Assembly (NCBI RefSeq): GCF_048820975.1 | Contig: NZ_JBMEUF010000003.1 | Span: forward strand, 186,001 to 250,000 | Direction: 5' to 3' | Length of the DNA: 64,000 nt | Origin: Glaciecola sp048820975 | GTDB taxonomy: Bacteria; Pseudomonadota; Gammaproteobacteria; Enterobacterales; Alteromonadaceae | Shown here: piece by piece, positions 9,102-18,259 of the stretch | How the letters are laid out: every line of letters begins with the position of its first letter | Numbering within the stretch: the stretch's first letter is position 1 | Notes under the pieces: generated by a model | What the model saw: only the letters and a program-made list of their open reading frames with translations | The model's database searches: none | Told to the model about the DNA's origin: nothing | Position numbers and translations under genes: made by a program

Positions 9102-9914
9102 ATGGCTGATACAGACAATTCCAGTGTGCAACAATCTGAATTAGATGCAATTCGAATTGTGCTCGTTAATACCTCACATACAGGTAATATTGGTAGTGCA
9201 GCCCGCGCAATGAAAACCATGGGCTTGAAGCACTTTTACCTAGTTGATCCAGTTAGCCCGCCAGATGGTAAATCACACGCTTTAGCTGCCGGCGCTACTG
9301 ACATTTTAGGCAATGCTATAATTGTTGACACCCTTGAAGAAGCCATCGCGGATTGTGGGTTAGTGGTGGGTACCTCGGCTCGTTCAAGAACATTATCATG
9401 GCCTATGCTTGATTCTCGCGAGTGCGGCGCAAAATTTATTGAAGAGGCGCCAAAACATCCCGTTGCTTTAGTATTCGGACGTGAAAGTAGCGGCCTTTCT
9501 AATGATGAATTACAACAATGCCATTACCATGTGTGTATTGATGCTAATCCTGAATATAGCTCATTAAATTTAGCCGCAGCGGTGCAAACCTTATGTTACG
9601 AAATAAGAATGCATTATTTAGCCAAACAACGCGCTCCTTACGCGCAAAATACGGCGACAGAAAATGAGTATCCTTTGGCTAAAGAGCTTGAAAACTTTTA
9701 TGAGCATTTTGAATCTACCTTTTTGCAGGCCGGTTTTGTTAGAGCGAAGCATCCCGGTGCAATAATGTCGAAAGTGCGCAGAATGTTTAATCGAACCCGA
9801 TTGGAATCTCAAGAACTAGCCATTCTAAGAGGCGTTTTATCGTCGGTTGATAAAGCCTTAAACAATGCGCAAAGTAACTCTGAAGAAACTCCCTCTAAGC
9901 ACGACGGTAAATAA
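9102..9914 (+). CDS. trmJ: tRNA (cytidine/uridine-2'-O-)-methyltransferase TrmJ
   Basis: SPOUT-class enzyme that 2'-O-methylates nucleotide 32 of tRNAs using S-adenosylmethionine. The knot motifs are VLVNTSHTGNIGSAARAMK at the N-terminus (motif 1), FGRESSGLSNDEL (motif 2) and YSSLNLAAAVQ (motif 3). A C-terminal helical extension of about 90 residues is normal for TrmJ. The start at 9102 (MADTDNSS) gives 270 aa. Upstream codons in the same frame overlap the promoter. cysE follows after 11 bases, so the two are probably co-transcribed. Confidence 0.94.
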   Translation: MADTDNSSVQQSELDAIRIVLVNTSHTGNIGSAARAMKTMGLKHFYLVDPVSPPDGKSHALAAGATDILGNAIIVDTLEEAIADCGLVVGTSARSRTLSWPMLDSRECGAKFIEEAPKHPVALVFGRESSGLSNDELQQCHYHVCIDANPEYSSLNLAAAVQTLCYEIRMHYLAKQRAPYAQNTATENEYPLAKELENFYEHFESTFLQAGFVRAKHPGAIMSKVRRMFNRTRLESQELAILRGVLSSVDKALNNAQSNSEETPSKHDGK

Positions 9915-9925
9915 AGAGAAGTCAT

Positions 9926-10738
9926 ATGTTCACTCATATTCGAGAAGATATTAATAGCGTATTTGCGCGTGATCCAGCAGCTCGAACAAAGTTGGAAGTT
10001 TTGTTTAATTATCCTGGCTTACACGCAGTATGGTTACACAGAATTAGTCATAAACTTTGGTCATGGAAAGTAAAATGGCTGGCTCGATTTGTATCAAACA
10101 TTGCACGTTTTATTACGGGTATTGAAATCCACCCAGGTGCCAAATTAGGTCAACGTGTATTTATTGACCATGGTATGGGCGTAGTGATAGGTGAAACGGC
10201 TACGGTTGGCAATGATGTGACCTTGTATCATGGGGTTACCTTAGGTGGTACTAGTTGGAAAGCAGGAAAGCGCCATCCTACTTTGCGTGATAACGTGGTA
10301 GTGGGTGCCGGAGCAAAAGTACTAGGTCCAATTGAAATAGGCAAAAATGCCCGAGTTGGCTCTAATTCAGTTGTAGTAAAGGATGTGCCTGATGATGCAA
10401 CCTGCGTAGGGGTGCCAGGGCGTATTATTCTTGCTCAAAAAGAAGATAAAGCAGATGCAAATGGTAAGCGTAGCAAAATAGCAAAGAAATATGGCTTTGA
10501 TGCTTATGCTATTTCTACAGACAACCCTGATCCAGTGGCAAATGCTATGGGCATTATGCTAGAACATGTGCATTTGATGGATGTGAAAGTAGAAGAAATG
10601 TGCAAAGTTATTCAAAGCTTAGGGGGTAACGTGTGTAGTGAATCTATACCAAAGTTATACGCTGAAGATTTTGAAGGGACGGGTATTTCACCTACAGTGA
10701 AAAAAGCCGCAGCAGAGGCCTTTGATCCGCAAATTTAA
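9926..10738 (+). CDS. cysE: Serine O-acetyltransferase (EpsC/CysE2 type)
   Basis: Makes O-acetylserine from serine and acetyl-CoA, the carbon precursor of cysteine. At 270 aa it belongs to the shorter class starting MFTHIREDINSVFARDP. The left-handed beta helix of hexapeptide repeats spans about residues 70-180, with IDHGMGVVIGETATVG and YHGVTLGGTSW around the active site. A C-terminal helical extension follows. Placement directly upstream of iscR matches the Azotobacter-type cysE-isc arrangement: cysteine supply sits beside the desulfurase that consumes it. The ribosome site is GAGAAG. Confidence 0.93.
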   Translation: MFTHIREDINSVFARDPAARTKLEVLFNYPGLHAVWLHRISHKLWSWKVKWLARFVSNIARFITGIEIHPGAKLGQRVFIDHGMGVVIGETATVGNDVTLYHGVTLGGTSWKAGKRHPTLRDNVVVGAGAKVLGPIEIGKNARVGSNSVVVKDVPDDATCVGVPGRIILAQKEDKADANGKRSKIAKKYGFDAYAISTDNPDPVANAMGIMLEHVHLMDVKVEEMCKVIQSLGGNVCSESIPKLYAEDFEGTGISPTVKKAAAEAFDPQI

Positions 10739-10850
10739 AGGCCTTAACGGGGGTTTGTGCTTGAGTTTCATTGCTTACACCCCATATATAAATAAACGTA
10801 GAGCTAGTAATCTGAACGGCATAATTTTGCGTAGAACACTTAGTCTTATA

Positions 10851-10900
10851 ATACTTGACTAAAATAGTAGGTTAAATACTTGACAAATTTAGTCAGGTAT
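10851..10900 (+). promoter_or_regulatory. Two IscR type-1 binding sites before iscR
   Basis: The segment 10876-10900 begins ATACTTGAC and ends AGTCAGGTAT, matching the known 25-bp dyad for [2Fe-2S]-IscR throughout. A second, less perfect copy lies at 10851-10875 (ATACTTGACT, then TAGTAGGT). The two are adjacent, 25 bp apart start to start, as in the autoregulated E. coli iscR promoter. Both contain TTGAC-type -35 candidates, so bound IscR would block polymerase. The iscR ATG is 42 bp downstream. Confidence 0.85.
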
Positions 10901-10941
10901 ATAAACTTTCATACATTATAAGTGTATTGGAAGGCGAATTC

Positions 10942-11421
10942 ATGAAATTGACATCGAAAGGCAGATACGCAGTTACCGCCATGCTAGATGTTGCTTTGCA
11001 TTCTCAGCATGGGCCTGTGCCACTGGCTGATATTTCTGAGCGGCAAGCCATTTCCTTATCTTATCTTGAACAACTGTTTGCTCGATTAAGAAAAGAGAAA
11101 CTAGTAACAAGCGTTCGTGGACCTGGCGGCGGTTATCAGTTAGGTAAAAGCGCCTGTGATATTGCGGTTGGTGAAGTTATTCGCGCGGTAGATGAAAGCG
11201 TTGATGCTACACGATGCCAAGGGCAGTCAGACTGCCAAGGTGGCGTAAGATGCTTAACCCATAGTTTATGGGAAGACTTAAGTGATCGAATTACTACCTT
11301 TTTAAATAGTATTACCATTGGCGAATTAATGCGCCAACGAGAAGTCACTGAGGTGGCAGGACGGCAAAATCAATCTGCACAGTCCATTTTGAACAATATT
11401 GAAATAAGTTTGCAACCCTAA
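10942..11421 (+). CDS. iscR: Iron-sulfur cluster assembly regulator IscR
   Basis: Rrf2-family winged-helix repressor that senses [2Fe-2S] supply. The start at 10942 (MKLTSKGRYAVTAMLD), preceded by GGAAGG, gives 159 aa. An HTH occupies about residues 10-60. The cluster ligands are three Cys spaced C-x5-C-x5-C (CQGQSDCQGGVRC), followed by His in CLTHSLW, as in E. coli. The upstream in-frame TTG at 10927 is not needed. It heads iscRSUA-hscBA-fdx, and two operator-like dyads precede it, which implies autoregulation. Confidence 0.97.
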   Translation: MKLTSKGRYAVTAMLDVALHSQHGPVPLADISERQAISLSYLEQLFARLRKEKLVTSVRGPGGGYQLGKSACDIAVGEVIRAVDESVDATRCQGQSDCQGGVRCLTHSLWEDLSDRITTFLNSITIGELMRQREVTEVAGRQNQSAQSILNNIEISLQP

Positions 11422-11433
11422 GCGGAGTTTTTG

Positions 11434-12657
11434 ATGAGCAATTTACATTTACCGATTTATCTAGACTATTCGTCTACCACACCTGTTGATCCGCGCGTTG
11501 CCGAAAAAATGAAAGAGTGCCTTACTAATGAAGGTAATTTTGGTAACCCAGCATCACGTTCACATAAATTTGGCTGGGTAGCGGAAGAAGCGGTAGACAT
11601 CGCACGTAACCAAATTGCTGACTTAGTAAATGCTGACCCAAGAGAGATAGTATTTACTTCTGGTGCAACGGAATCAAATAACCTTGCCATTAAAGGTGCG
11701 GCTCATTTTTACAGTAAGCGCGGCAAGCATATAATTACTGTTAAAACAGAGCACAAAGCTGTTCTAGACGCTACGCGTCAATTAGAGCGTGAAGGCTTTG
11801 AGGTGACTTATATGAAGCCTCAGCCAAATGGCTTGCTTGACATAGAAGAGCTAAAAGCAACTATGCGTGATGACACCGTGCTTGTATCAGTTATGCATGT
11901 GAATAACGAAATTGGTGTGATTCAAGATATTGCCCAAATTGGTGAAATTTGTCGCGAAAGAAAAATCATCTTCCACGTAGATGCAGCGCAAAGCACGGGT
12001 AAAGTTGCCATTGACCTACAATCACTTAAAGTCGATTTAATGTCGTTTTCAGCGCACAAAACTTATGGTCCTAAGGGCATTGGTGCCTTGTATGTATCAC
12101 GTAAACCACGTGTTCGTATTGAAGCACAAATTCACGGCGGTGGGCATGAGCGTGGTATGCGTTCAGGTACATTAGCCACTCACCAAATTGTGGGTATGGG
12201 TGAAGCATTTAGAATTGCCAAAGAAGAAATGGCAAGCGAAAACGAACGCATCACAATGTTACGTGACCGCCTATACAATGGCATTAAAGGCATGGAAGAA
12301 GTATATGTAAATGGTGACATGGAACAACGTGTTCCGCACAATTTAAACATAAGCTTTAACTACGTTGAAGGTGAGTCGTTAATTATGGCGCTTAAAGACA
12401 TGGCAGTGTCTTCAGGTTCTGCTTGTACATCGGCAAGCCTTGAACCGTCTTACGTGCTAAGAGCATTAGGCTTAAATGACGAACTAGCTCACAGCTCAAT
12501 TCGCTTCAGTATTGGCCGCTTTACCAGCGTAGAAGAAATTGACTACGTTGTTGACGTAATTTTGAATTCAATTGACAAGTTACGTGAAATGTCACCGTTA
12601 TGGGACATGTTCAAAGAAGGTATTGATTTAGAATCTGTTGAATGGGCACATCACTAA
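11434..12657 (+). CDS. iscS: Cysteine desulfurase IscS
   Basis: PLP enzyme that takes sulfur from cysteine for Fe-S clusters, tRNA thiolation and cofactors. At 407 aa it is close to E. coli IscS. The PLP lysine is in SFSAHKTYGPKG (Lys209) and the catalytic cysteine is in SSGSACTSASLEPS (Cys331). The conserved His of KTEHKAV stacks on PLP. The start at ATG 11434 has GGAG at 11424-11427; the TTG immediately before it is not the likely start. It lies 12 bp after iscR. Confidence 0.98.
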   Translation: MSNLHLPIYLDYSSTTPVDPRVAEKMKECLTNEGNFGNPASRSHKFGWVAEEAVDIARNQIADLVNADPREIVFTSGATESNNLAIKGAAHFYSKRGKHIITVKTEHKAVLDATRQLEREGFEVTYMKPQPNGLLDIEELKATMRDDTVLVSVMHVNNEIGVIQDIAQIGEICRERKIIFHVDAAQSTGKVAIDLQSLKVDLMSFSAHKTYGPKGIGALYVSRKPRVRIEAQIHGGGHERGMRSGTLATHQIVGMGEAFRIAKEEMASENERITMLRDRLYNGIKGMEEVYVNGDMEQRVPHNLNISFNYVEGESLIMALKDMAVSSGSACTSASLEPSYVLRALGLNDELAHSSIRFSIGRFTSVEEIDYVVDVILNSIDKLREMSPLWDMFKEGIDLESVEWAHH

Positions 12658-12706
12658 TTTTATTAGTGTAAACAACAGTTAACACATATTATTTGAGGAA
12701 AAAAAC

Positions 12707-13087
12707 ATGGCTTACAGCGAAAAAGTTATTGATCATTATGAAAACCCACGCAACGTAGGTTCTTTTGACAAAAACGATCCTAGCATCGCAACTGGAATGG
12801 TTGGCGCACCAGCATGTGGTGACGTTATGCGTTTGCAATTAAAAGTAAACGAGAGCGGTATTATTGAAGATGCTAAGTTTAAAACTTACGGTTGTGGTTC
12901 AGCTATTGCTTCAAGCTCATTGGTTACTGAATGGGTGAAAGGCAAGTCAATTGACGAAGCAACTAGCATCAAAAATACAGATATTGCGCACGAACTTGCT
13001 TTACCACCTGTAAAAATTCACTGCTCAATACTTGCTGAAGATGCAATAAAAGCAGCGGTTGATGATTACAAAAAGAAACATAGCTAA
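12707..13087 (+). CDS. iscU: Fe-S cluster scaffold protein IscU
   Basis: Scaffold on which IscS builds [2Fe-2S] clusters. It has 126 aa. The ligands Cys37, Cys63 and Cys106 are all present, as is Asp39 in PACGD, which tunes cluster release. The HscA chaperone recognition motif LPPVK is at residues 99-103. It lies 49 bp after iscS with ribosome site GAGGAAAAA. The family is very strongly conserved and nothing is unusual. Confidence 0.98.
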   Translation: MAYSEKVIDHYENPRNVGSFDKNDPSIATGMVGAPACGDVMRLQLKVNESGIIEDAKFKTYGCGSAIASSSLVTEWVKGKSIDEATSIKNTDIAHELALPPVKIHCSILAEDAIKAAVDDYKKKHS

Positions 13088-13120
13088 ACAGTAGTTAGTT
13101 TCAATTTTTACAGATATAAA

Positions 13121-13145
13121 AACAGGCACCCTAATGTTGCCTGTT
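13121..13145 (+). other. Small hairpin in the iscU-iscA gap
   Basis: AACAGGCA and TGCCTGTT form an 8-bp perfect stem with a 9-base loop, without a following T run. It lies 33 bp after iscU and may act in mRNA processing or stability inside the operon. Termination is unlikely. Confidence 0.35.
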
Positions 13146-13197
13146 GCTCTTTAAGAAACTACGTGTTTTTTAAAGAAAGTTAGTTAACGAGGTATTT

Positions 13198-13521
13198 ATG
13201 GCAATTACTGTCACCGAAGCAGCAGCAGCGAGAGCACGCTCATTTTTAGACAATAGAGGTTCTGGACTTGGACTTCGCCTAGGTGTAAAAACTACAGGCT
13301 GTTCTGGTTTAGCCTATGTATTAGAATTTGTAGATGAATTACAAACCGGCGACAGTGTGTTTGAAGAACATGGTATTAAAGTTATTGTTGACGGAAAAAG
13401 CCTAGCTTATTTAGATGGCACGCAGTTAGACTTTGCCAAAGAAGGCCTTAACGAAGGTTTTCAATTTAATAACCCTAATGTTAATGGCGAATGTGGTTGT
13501 GGAGAGAGCTTCACAGTTTAG
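13198..13521 (+). CDS. iscA: A-type Fe-S carrier protein IscA
   Basis: Carries iron or [2Fe-2S]/[4Fe-4S] clusters to target proteins. At 107 aa it has normal length. The three ligand cysteines are Cys35 (TTGCSGLAY), Cys99 and Cys101 (GECGCGESF), positions identical to E. coli IscA. It lies 110 bp after iscU, a longer gap than elsewhere in the operon, with a small hairpin in between. The ribosome site GAGG is before the ATG. Confidence 0.97.
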   Translation: MAITVTEAAAARARSFLDNRGSGLGLRLGVKTTGCSGLAYVLEFVDELQTGDSVFEEHGIKVIVDGKSLAYLDGTQLDFAKEGLNEGFQFNNPNVNGECGCGESFTV

Positions 13522-13618
13522 CTGCGAATAGTTAATATAAGTTTCGTTAACGTGGATTGTATTTTGAAAGCAAACCATTCTCAGATTTGAACTTACAGTT
13601 AAATAGCATCGAGACCAT

Positions 13619-14134
13619 ATGAATTACTTTACATTGTTCAGCATGCCCGAACAATTTGATATTAGCATTGATGTGCTAAAGCAAAGATACGAATTGCTGC
13701 AGCGCGTAACCCACCCTGACAAATACGCCAGTGCAAGTGAGCAAGAAAAGCGTATTTATATGCAAAAAAATGCACAAGTTAATGATGGTTACCACGTGTT
13801 GAGTTCGCCGGTTCTTCGTGGCGAGCATTTGCTACTTATACGTGAAATTCCATTGGCAAATGAACAAGATACCATAGGCGACACTGAATTTTTAATGCAA
13901 CAAATGGATTTACGCGAAGAACTAGCCCACGCCAATACAATTGATGGTTTAAACGCACTAGAAAGCTCAGTTACGGAATCACAAGCCAAGTATATCGAAT
14001 GTATTAGTCAACTCTTGCACGAAAACACGAAAGAGCAAAGCCTTCGGGCTGGCATAGAGCTTAGTAAACTTAAGTTTCTAATCAAATTAGCGAGTGAAAT
14101 AAAAACTCGCAAGCATACTATCAAAAAATCATAA
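13619..14134 (+). CDS. hscB: Fe-S assembly co-chaperone HscB (Hsc20)
   Basis: J-type co-chaperone that brings IscU to HscA and stimulates its ATPase. It has 171 aa. The J domain occupies the first 75 residues with the HPD triad at 32-34 (VTHPDKYA). The C-terminal three-helix bundle binds IscU. It lies 97 bp after iscA and 10 bp before hscA, so hscB-hscA are translationally close. Confidence 0.96.
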   Translation: MNYFTLFSMPEQFDISIDVLKQRYELLQRVTHPDKYASASEQEKRIYMQKNAQVNDGYHVLSSPVLRGEHLLLIREIPLANEQDTIGDTEFLMQQMDLREELAHANTIDGLNALESSVTESQAKYIECISQLLHENTKEQSLRAGIELSKLKFLIKLASEIKTRKHTIKKS

Positions 14135-14144
14135 AGGAGTTTCG

Positions 14145-16007
14145 ATGGCATTATTGCAAATAGCGGAACCCGGTCAAAGTGCGGCCCCGCACCAGAAAAA
14201 GATTGGAATTGGCATAGATTTAGGTACAACTAATTCACTTGTTTCAAGTGTACAGAGCGGCCAAGCCCGCACTTTTGCTGACGAAAACGGCGAGCATTTG
14301 TTGCCCTCAGTTGTGCAGTACCAAGAACATAATACGGTAGTGGGATCTTTGGCTAAACAAAATGCCGATGATGACCCAGTTAATACCATTGTTTCAGTAA
14401 AACGATTTGTAGGGCGTAGCGTTGAAGATGTTACTCGCGCATGGCCTAACTTACCATACGACTTTACCCAAGCGACAGGCAATCCAAGTTTTATCACAGC
14501 GCAGGGTCAAAAGAATCCTATTGAAGTATCTAGTGACATCTTAAAAGCTTTGCGCAAGCGTGCAGAACAAGCGCTTGCCGATGATATTACCGGCGCGGTT
14601 ATAACCGTACCTGCTTATTTTGACGATGCGCAGCGCCAAGGTACTAAAGATGCGGCGCAGTTAGCTGGCTTGAACGTACTGCGTTTACTCAATGAGCCAA
14701 CGGCCGCGGCTATTGCTTATGGTCTTGATCAAAACGCAGAAGGCACAATTGTAGTATTTGATTTGGGTGGAGGTACATTTGATGTATCTATTCTTAAATT
14801 AAATAAAGGTGTGTTTGAAGTTAAAGCTACTGCTGGGGACACCGCCCTTGGTGGTGACGATTTTGATCACGCTATTGTAGAATACGCAAGCGAGCAATTA
14901 TCACTTGATCCATTGTTAGCAAAACAACATCACCGCAAATTAATGACTGCAGCAAAACGCTGTAAAGAAGCCTTGAGCGAAAATGGCAGTGCGCAATTTA
15001 CAGTGCGCCTTGATGAACAAGACTTAAAAACCGAAGTTAGCCGAGAGCAGTTTGATGCGCTTATTAGTGAAGCAGTAAAACGCACCATAGAGACCTGTGA
15101 ACAGGCATTGCATGATGCGGAGCTTACCCCTTCTGATATTAACGAAGTGGTAATGGTAGGTGGTTCAACCCGCGTGCCGCTTGTGCGCGAAAAAGTACAA
15201 GCGTATTTCTCTACCCAACCACTGACCAATATAGACCCTGATAAAGTGGTTGCTATTGGTGCAGGTATTCAAGCAGATATTTTGGTAGGCAATAAACCTG
15301 ATAGTGACATGTTATTATTAGACGTACTACCGCTATCATTGGGTATTGAAACAATGGGCGGATTGGTTGAAAAAATTATACCTCGAAACACCACTATTCC
15401 CGTTGCTAGAGCTCAAGAGTTTACAACATTTAAAGATGGCCAAACAGCCATGATGGTTCATGTGCTTCAAGGTGAACGAGAGCTAGTGGAACATACCCGT
15501 TCTTTGGCGAAATTTGATTTGACCGAAATTCCGCCTTTAGCGGCCGGGGCCGCGCATATTCGCGTGACATTCCAAGTGGATGCTGATGGTTTGTTGAGTG
15601 TTACTGCAATGGAAAAATCTACGGGTGCTCAAGCGCACATTGAAGTTAAGCCTTCATATGGCTTAGAAGAAACTGAAATTTTAAATATGCTGTCATCTTC
15701 AATGGAAAACGCACAACAAGATATGCAAGCGCGCATGCTTAAAGAGCAACAAGTTGAGGCCCTCAGAGTTATTGAGTCAATGCAATCAGCTTTAGCTGCT
15801 GATGGTGATGATTTACTAGATGATGAAGAGCGAATAGTGATTGATGCTTCTGTAGATGAGCTTGTTGTACTGTCTACTAGCACTGATGTTGAAGCCATAA
15901 AACAGCAAATAGAAAAGCTAGATGCGCTGAGCCAAGCATTTGCAAACCGCCGCATGGATAAAGCCATTAGTCTAGCGTTATCGGGTCAATCGGTAACTAA
16001 CCTATAA
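14145..16007 (+). CDS. hscA: Fe-S assembly chaperone HscA
   Basis: Specialised Hsp70 that recognises LPPVK in IscU and drives cluster transfer. At 620 aa it has normal length. Nucleotide-binding motifs are GIGIDLGTTNSLVS (phosphate 1), VFDLGGGTFDVSI (phosphate 2) and VVMVGGSTRVPLV (adenosine). The substrate domain follows from about residue 390, ending in a helical lid. The ribosome site AAAGGAG lies 6 bp before the ATG. It forms a tight unit with hscB upstream, and fdx lies 62 bp downstream. Confidence 0.98.
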   Translation: MALLQIAEPGQSAAPHQKKIGIGIDLGTTNSLVSSVQSGQARTFADENGEHLLPSVVQYQEHNTVVGSLAKQNADDDPVNTIVSVKRFVGRSVEDVTRAWPNLPYDFTQATGNPSFITAQGQKNPIEVSSDILKALRKRAEQALADDITGAVITVPAYFDDAQRQGTKDAAQLAGLNVLRLLNEPTAAAIAYGLDQNAEGTIVVFDLGGGTFDVSILKLNKGVFEVKATAGDTALGGDDFDHAIVEYASEQLSLDPLLAKQHHRKLMTAAKRCKEALSENGSAQFTVRLDEQDLKTEVSREQFDALISEAVKRTIETCEQALHDAELTPSDINEVVMVGGSTRVPLVREKVQAYFSTQPLTNIDPDKVVAIGAGIQADILVGNKPDSDMLLLDVLPLSLGIETMGGLVEKIIPRNTTIPVARAQEFTTFKDGQTAMMVHVLQGERELVEHTRSLAKFDLTEIPPLAAGAAHIRVTFQVDADGLLSVTAMEKSTGAQAHIEVKPSYGLEETEILNMLSSSMENAQQDMQARMLKEQQVEALRVIESMQSALAADGDDLLDDEERIVIDASVDELVVLSTSTDVEAIKQQIEKLDALSQAFANRRMDKAISLALSGQSVTNL

Positions 16008-16069
16008 TCAAATTTAAACGTTGCGCACTTAAAAAAAGCGGCGCGACTTAAACAGCAGGATAATTTTAT

Positions 16070-16408
16070 ATGCCACAAATAATTTTTTTACCCCATGAAG
16101 AACTTTGCCCCGATGGCGCAGTACTTGAGGGCGAAAAGGGTACAAGCGTGTTAGACGTAGCCTTAAAAAACGGAATTGGTATTGAGCATGCGTGTGAGAA
16201 AGTGTGCGCATGTACTACTTGTCATGTGATTGTACGAGAGGGATTTGATTCTTTAGATGAATCAGATGAGCTTGAAGATGATTTACTTGATAAAGCGTGG
16301 GGACTAGAGCCTGAATCTCGTTTAAGTTGTCAATCTATCATTAAAGATGAAGATTTAGTGGTAGAAATTCCTAAATATTCAATAAACCACGCTTCAGAAC
16401 AACATTAA
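16070..16408 (+). CDS. fdx: ISC-type [2Fe-2S] ferredoxin
   Basis: Electron donor for Fe-S cluster assembly. It has 112 aa. The ligands are Cys42, Cys48, Cys51 (ACEKVCACTTC) and Cys87 (RLSCQS), the adrenodoxin-like pattern with identical numbering to E. coli Fdx. An extra Cys46 within the loop is also seen in family members. It is the last isc gene here. iscX, which follows fdx in E. coli, is absent and ndk comes next. AGCAGGATA precedes the ATG. Confidence 0.96.
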   Translation: MPQIIFLPHEELCPDGAVLEGEKGTSVLDVALKNGIGIEHACEKVCACTTCHVIVREGFDSLDESDELEDDLLDKAWGLEPESRLSCQSIIKDEDLVVEIPKYSINHASEQH

Positions 16409-16443
16409 TAAAAAATTGATTAGTCTTTTGGTGCGATCTTGCA

Positions 16444-16449
16444 TATAAT
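16444..16449 (+). promoter_or_regulatory. -10 element before ndk
   Basis: A perfect TATAAT lies 88 bp upstream of the ndk ATG, in the 129-bp gap after fdx. Only weak -35 matches are visible (TAGTCT at 17 bp; a better TTGATT is 22 bp away). It suggests ndk has its own promoter. Confidence 0.4.
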
Positions 16450-16537
16450 CGCGCGCTAATTAATTGACAGAATTTACCCGAACAAAGTAATGTGCATATT
16501 GCGGCTTTGTTCTTAAACAAAACAGACAGGATTTATC

Positions 16538-16969
16538 ATGGCTTTAGAACGTACTTTTTCGATTATCAAACCAGATGCAGTAGCTAAAAATGCGATCGGC
16601 GCAATCTATAACCGTTTCGAATCAGCAGGCTTACGCATTGTTGCTTCGAAAATGCTTCATTTGAGCCGCGAAAAAGCAGAAGGCTTTTACGCTGAGCATA
16701 AAGAGCGTCCATTCTTTGGTGCCTTAGTTGAGTTTATGACATCAGGTCCAGTTATGGTGCAAGTGCTTGAAGGCGAAAACGCTGTACTTGCTAACCGCGA
16801 AATCATGGGCGCAACTAACCCATCAGACGCAGCAGCAGGAACTTTACGTTCTGATTACGCAGCATCAATTGATGAAAATGCGGTTCACGGTTCAGATGCA
16901 CCAGAGTCTGCAGCGCGCGAAATCGCTTACTTCTTCTCAGACGAAGAAATTTGCCCACGCACTCGCTAA
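16538..16969 (+). CDS. ndk: Nucleoside diphosphate kinase
   Basis: Transfers the gamma-phosphate from ATP to other nucleoside diphosphates. It has 143 aa. The active-site histidine is in NAVHGSDAPESA (His117), and the start ERTFSIIKPDAVAKN is typical. It follows the isc operon and precedes rlmN, as in many gammaproteobacteria. It has its own -10 element upstream and a strong terminator directly after the stop, so it is probably monocistronic. Confidence 0.98.
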   Translation: MALERTFSIIKPDAVAKNAIGAIYNRFESAGLRIVASKMLHLSREKAEGFYAEHKERPFFGALVEFMTSGPVMVQVLEGENAVLANREIMGATNPSDAAAGTLRSDYAASIDENAVHGSDAPESAAREIAYFFSDEEICPRTR

Positions 16970-16985
16970 GCAAATCAGCTACAAG

Positions 16986-17012
16986 AAAAAGGGAGCCTTG
17001 GCTCCCTTTTTT
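16986..17012 (+). terminator. Intrinsic terminator after ndk
   Basis: GGGAGCC and GGCTCCC pair over a two-base TT spacer. The stem is preceded by five A residues and followed by six T residues, and starts 17 bp after the ndk stop. Confidence 0.9.
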
Positions 17013-17082
17013 GTATAATAAATGAAAGAAAAGTAAATCAAGCTTATAATACAAGCTTGTTACTCACGCTATAGGTACGCCA

Positions 17083-18240
17083 ATGTCAGTTGAAGCACAA
17101 GCACCTTTATCAGAAAACTTGGTAAAGAAACAAAATCTACTTAATTTTAATCGCCCAGCGATGCGCGAATATTTCGCTAGCATAGGGGAGAAGCCGTTTA
17201 GGGCTGATCAGGTTATGAAGTGGATATACCAAGACGGTGCCTCTGATTTTGACGCCATGACTAACCTTAATAAACCTTTACGTGAAAAATTAAAGCGTTT
17301 ATGTGAAGTACGTGCGCCCGAAATTACCGAGCACCAACAGGCTTCAGATGGCACTATTAAGTTTGCTATTATGTTAGATGGTGGTCAGGAAGTTGAAACA
17401 GTGTGGATACCTGAAACTGACCGTGCAACGCTTTGTGTTTCATCGCAAGTTGGTTGTGCCTTGGAGTGTACCTTTTGTTCAACTGCTCAGCAGGGATTTA
17501 ATCGTAACCTTAGCGTGGCTGAAATAATTGGACAAGTGTGGCGAGTGGCCACTTTTATTGGCATGTCAAAAGATACTTCGCAGCGCCCCGTTACTAATGT
17601 AGTGATGATGGGTATGGGCGAACCTTTATTGAATTTAAAAAATGTAGTGCCCGCCATGGATATTATGCTGGACGATTTTGGTTTTGGTTTATCTAAACGC
17701 CGCGTTACATTATCAACTTCTGGCGTGGTCCCCGCACTTGACATGCTAGGCGATCAAATTGATGTAGCACTTGCCATTTCTTTGCACGCGCCTGACAATA
17801 CCTTACGCGACGAAATAGTACCGGTAAATAAAAAGTATCCAATTGAAGAGTTTTTAGCTGCAGTAAGACGCTATTTAGAGAAGTCTAAAGCAAACCAAGG
17901 TCGGGTTACCGTAGAGTATGTTATGTTAAACGGCATTAATGACAGTACTGACCAAGCTCACGCCTTGGCTGAAATCTTGAAAGATACGCCTAGTAAAATT
18001 AATCTTATTCCATTTAATCCTTATCCAGGTTCACCATACACTTGCTCAAGTAATTCTAGAATTGACCGATTCTCAAAAGTACTAATGAGTTATGGTTTTA
18101 CGACTGTAGTGAGGAAAACGCGCGGTGATGATATTGACGCTGCGTGCGGTCAGTTAGTGGGAGACGTAGTGGATAGAACAAAAAGATTATTGAAAAAGCA
18201 AATGCAGGGAAAGCCAATTTCTGTAAAAGTAACAAAATAA
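17083..18240 (+). CDS. rlmN: Dual-specificity RNA methyltransferase RlmN
   Basis: Radical-SAM enzyme that methylates C2 of A2503 in 23S rRNA and A37 of some tRNAs. It has 385 aa. The [4Fe-4S] ligands are Cys125, Cys129 and Cys132 (CALECTFC). The methyl-carrying and catalytic cysteine near the C-terminus is Cys355 (DAACGQL). GMGEPLLN is the SAM-binding GGEP-like motif. It starts a run in which rlmN, pilW, rodZ and ispG follow with short gaps or overlaps. Confidence 0.97.
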   Translation: MSVEAQAPLSENLVKKQNLLNFNRPAMREYFASIGEKPFRADQVMKWIYQDGASDFDAMTNLNKPLREKLKRLCEVRAPEITEHQQASDGTIKFAIMLDGGQEVETVWIPETDRATLCVSSQVGCALECTFCSTAQQGFNRNLSVAEIIGQVWRVATFIGMSKDTSQRPVTNVVMMGMGEPLLNLKNVVPAMDIMLDDFGFGLSKRRVTLSTSGVVPALDMLGDQIDVALAISLHAPDNTLRDEIVPVNKKYPIEEFLAAVRRYLEKSKANQGRVTVEYVMLNGINDSTDQAHALAEILKDTPSKINLIPFNPYPGSPYTCSSNSRIDRFSKVLMSYGFTTVVRKTRGDDIDAACGQLVGDVVDRTKRLLKKQMQGKPISVKVTK

Positions 18241-18259
18241 AGTATAAAAAAGGGTATTG

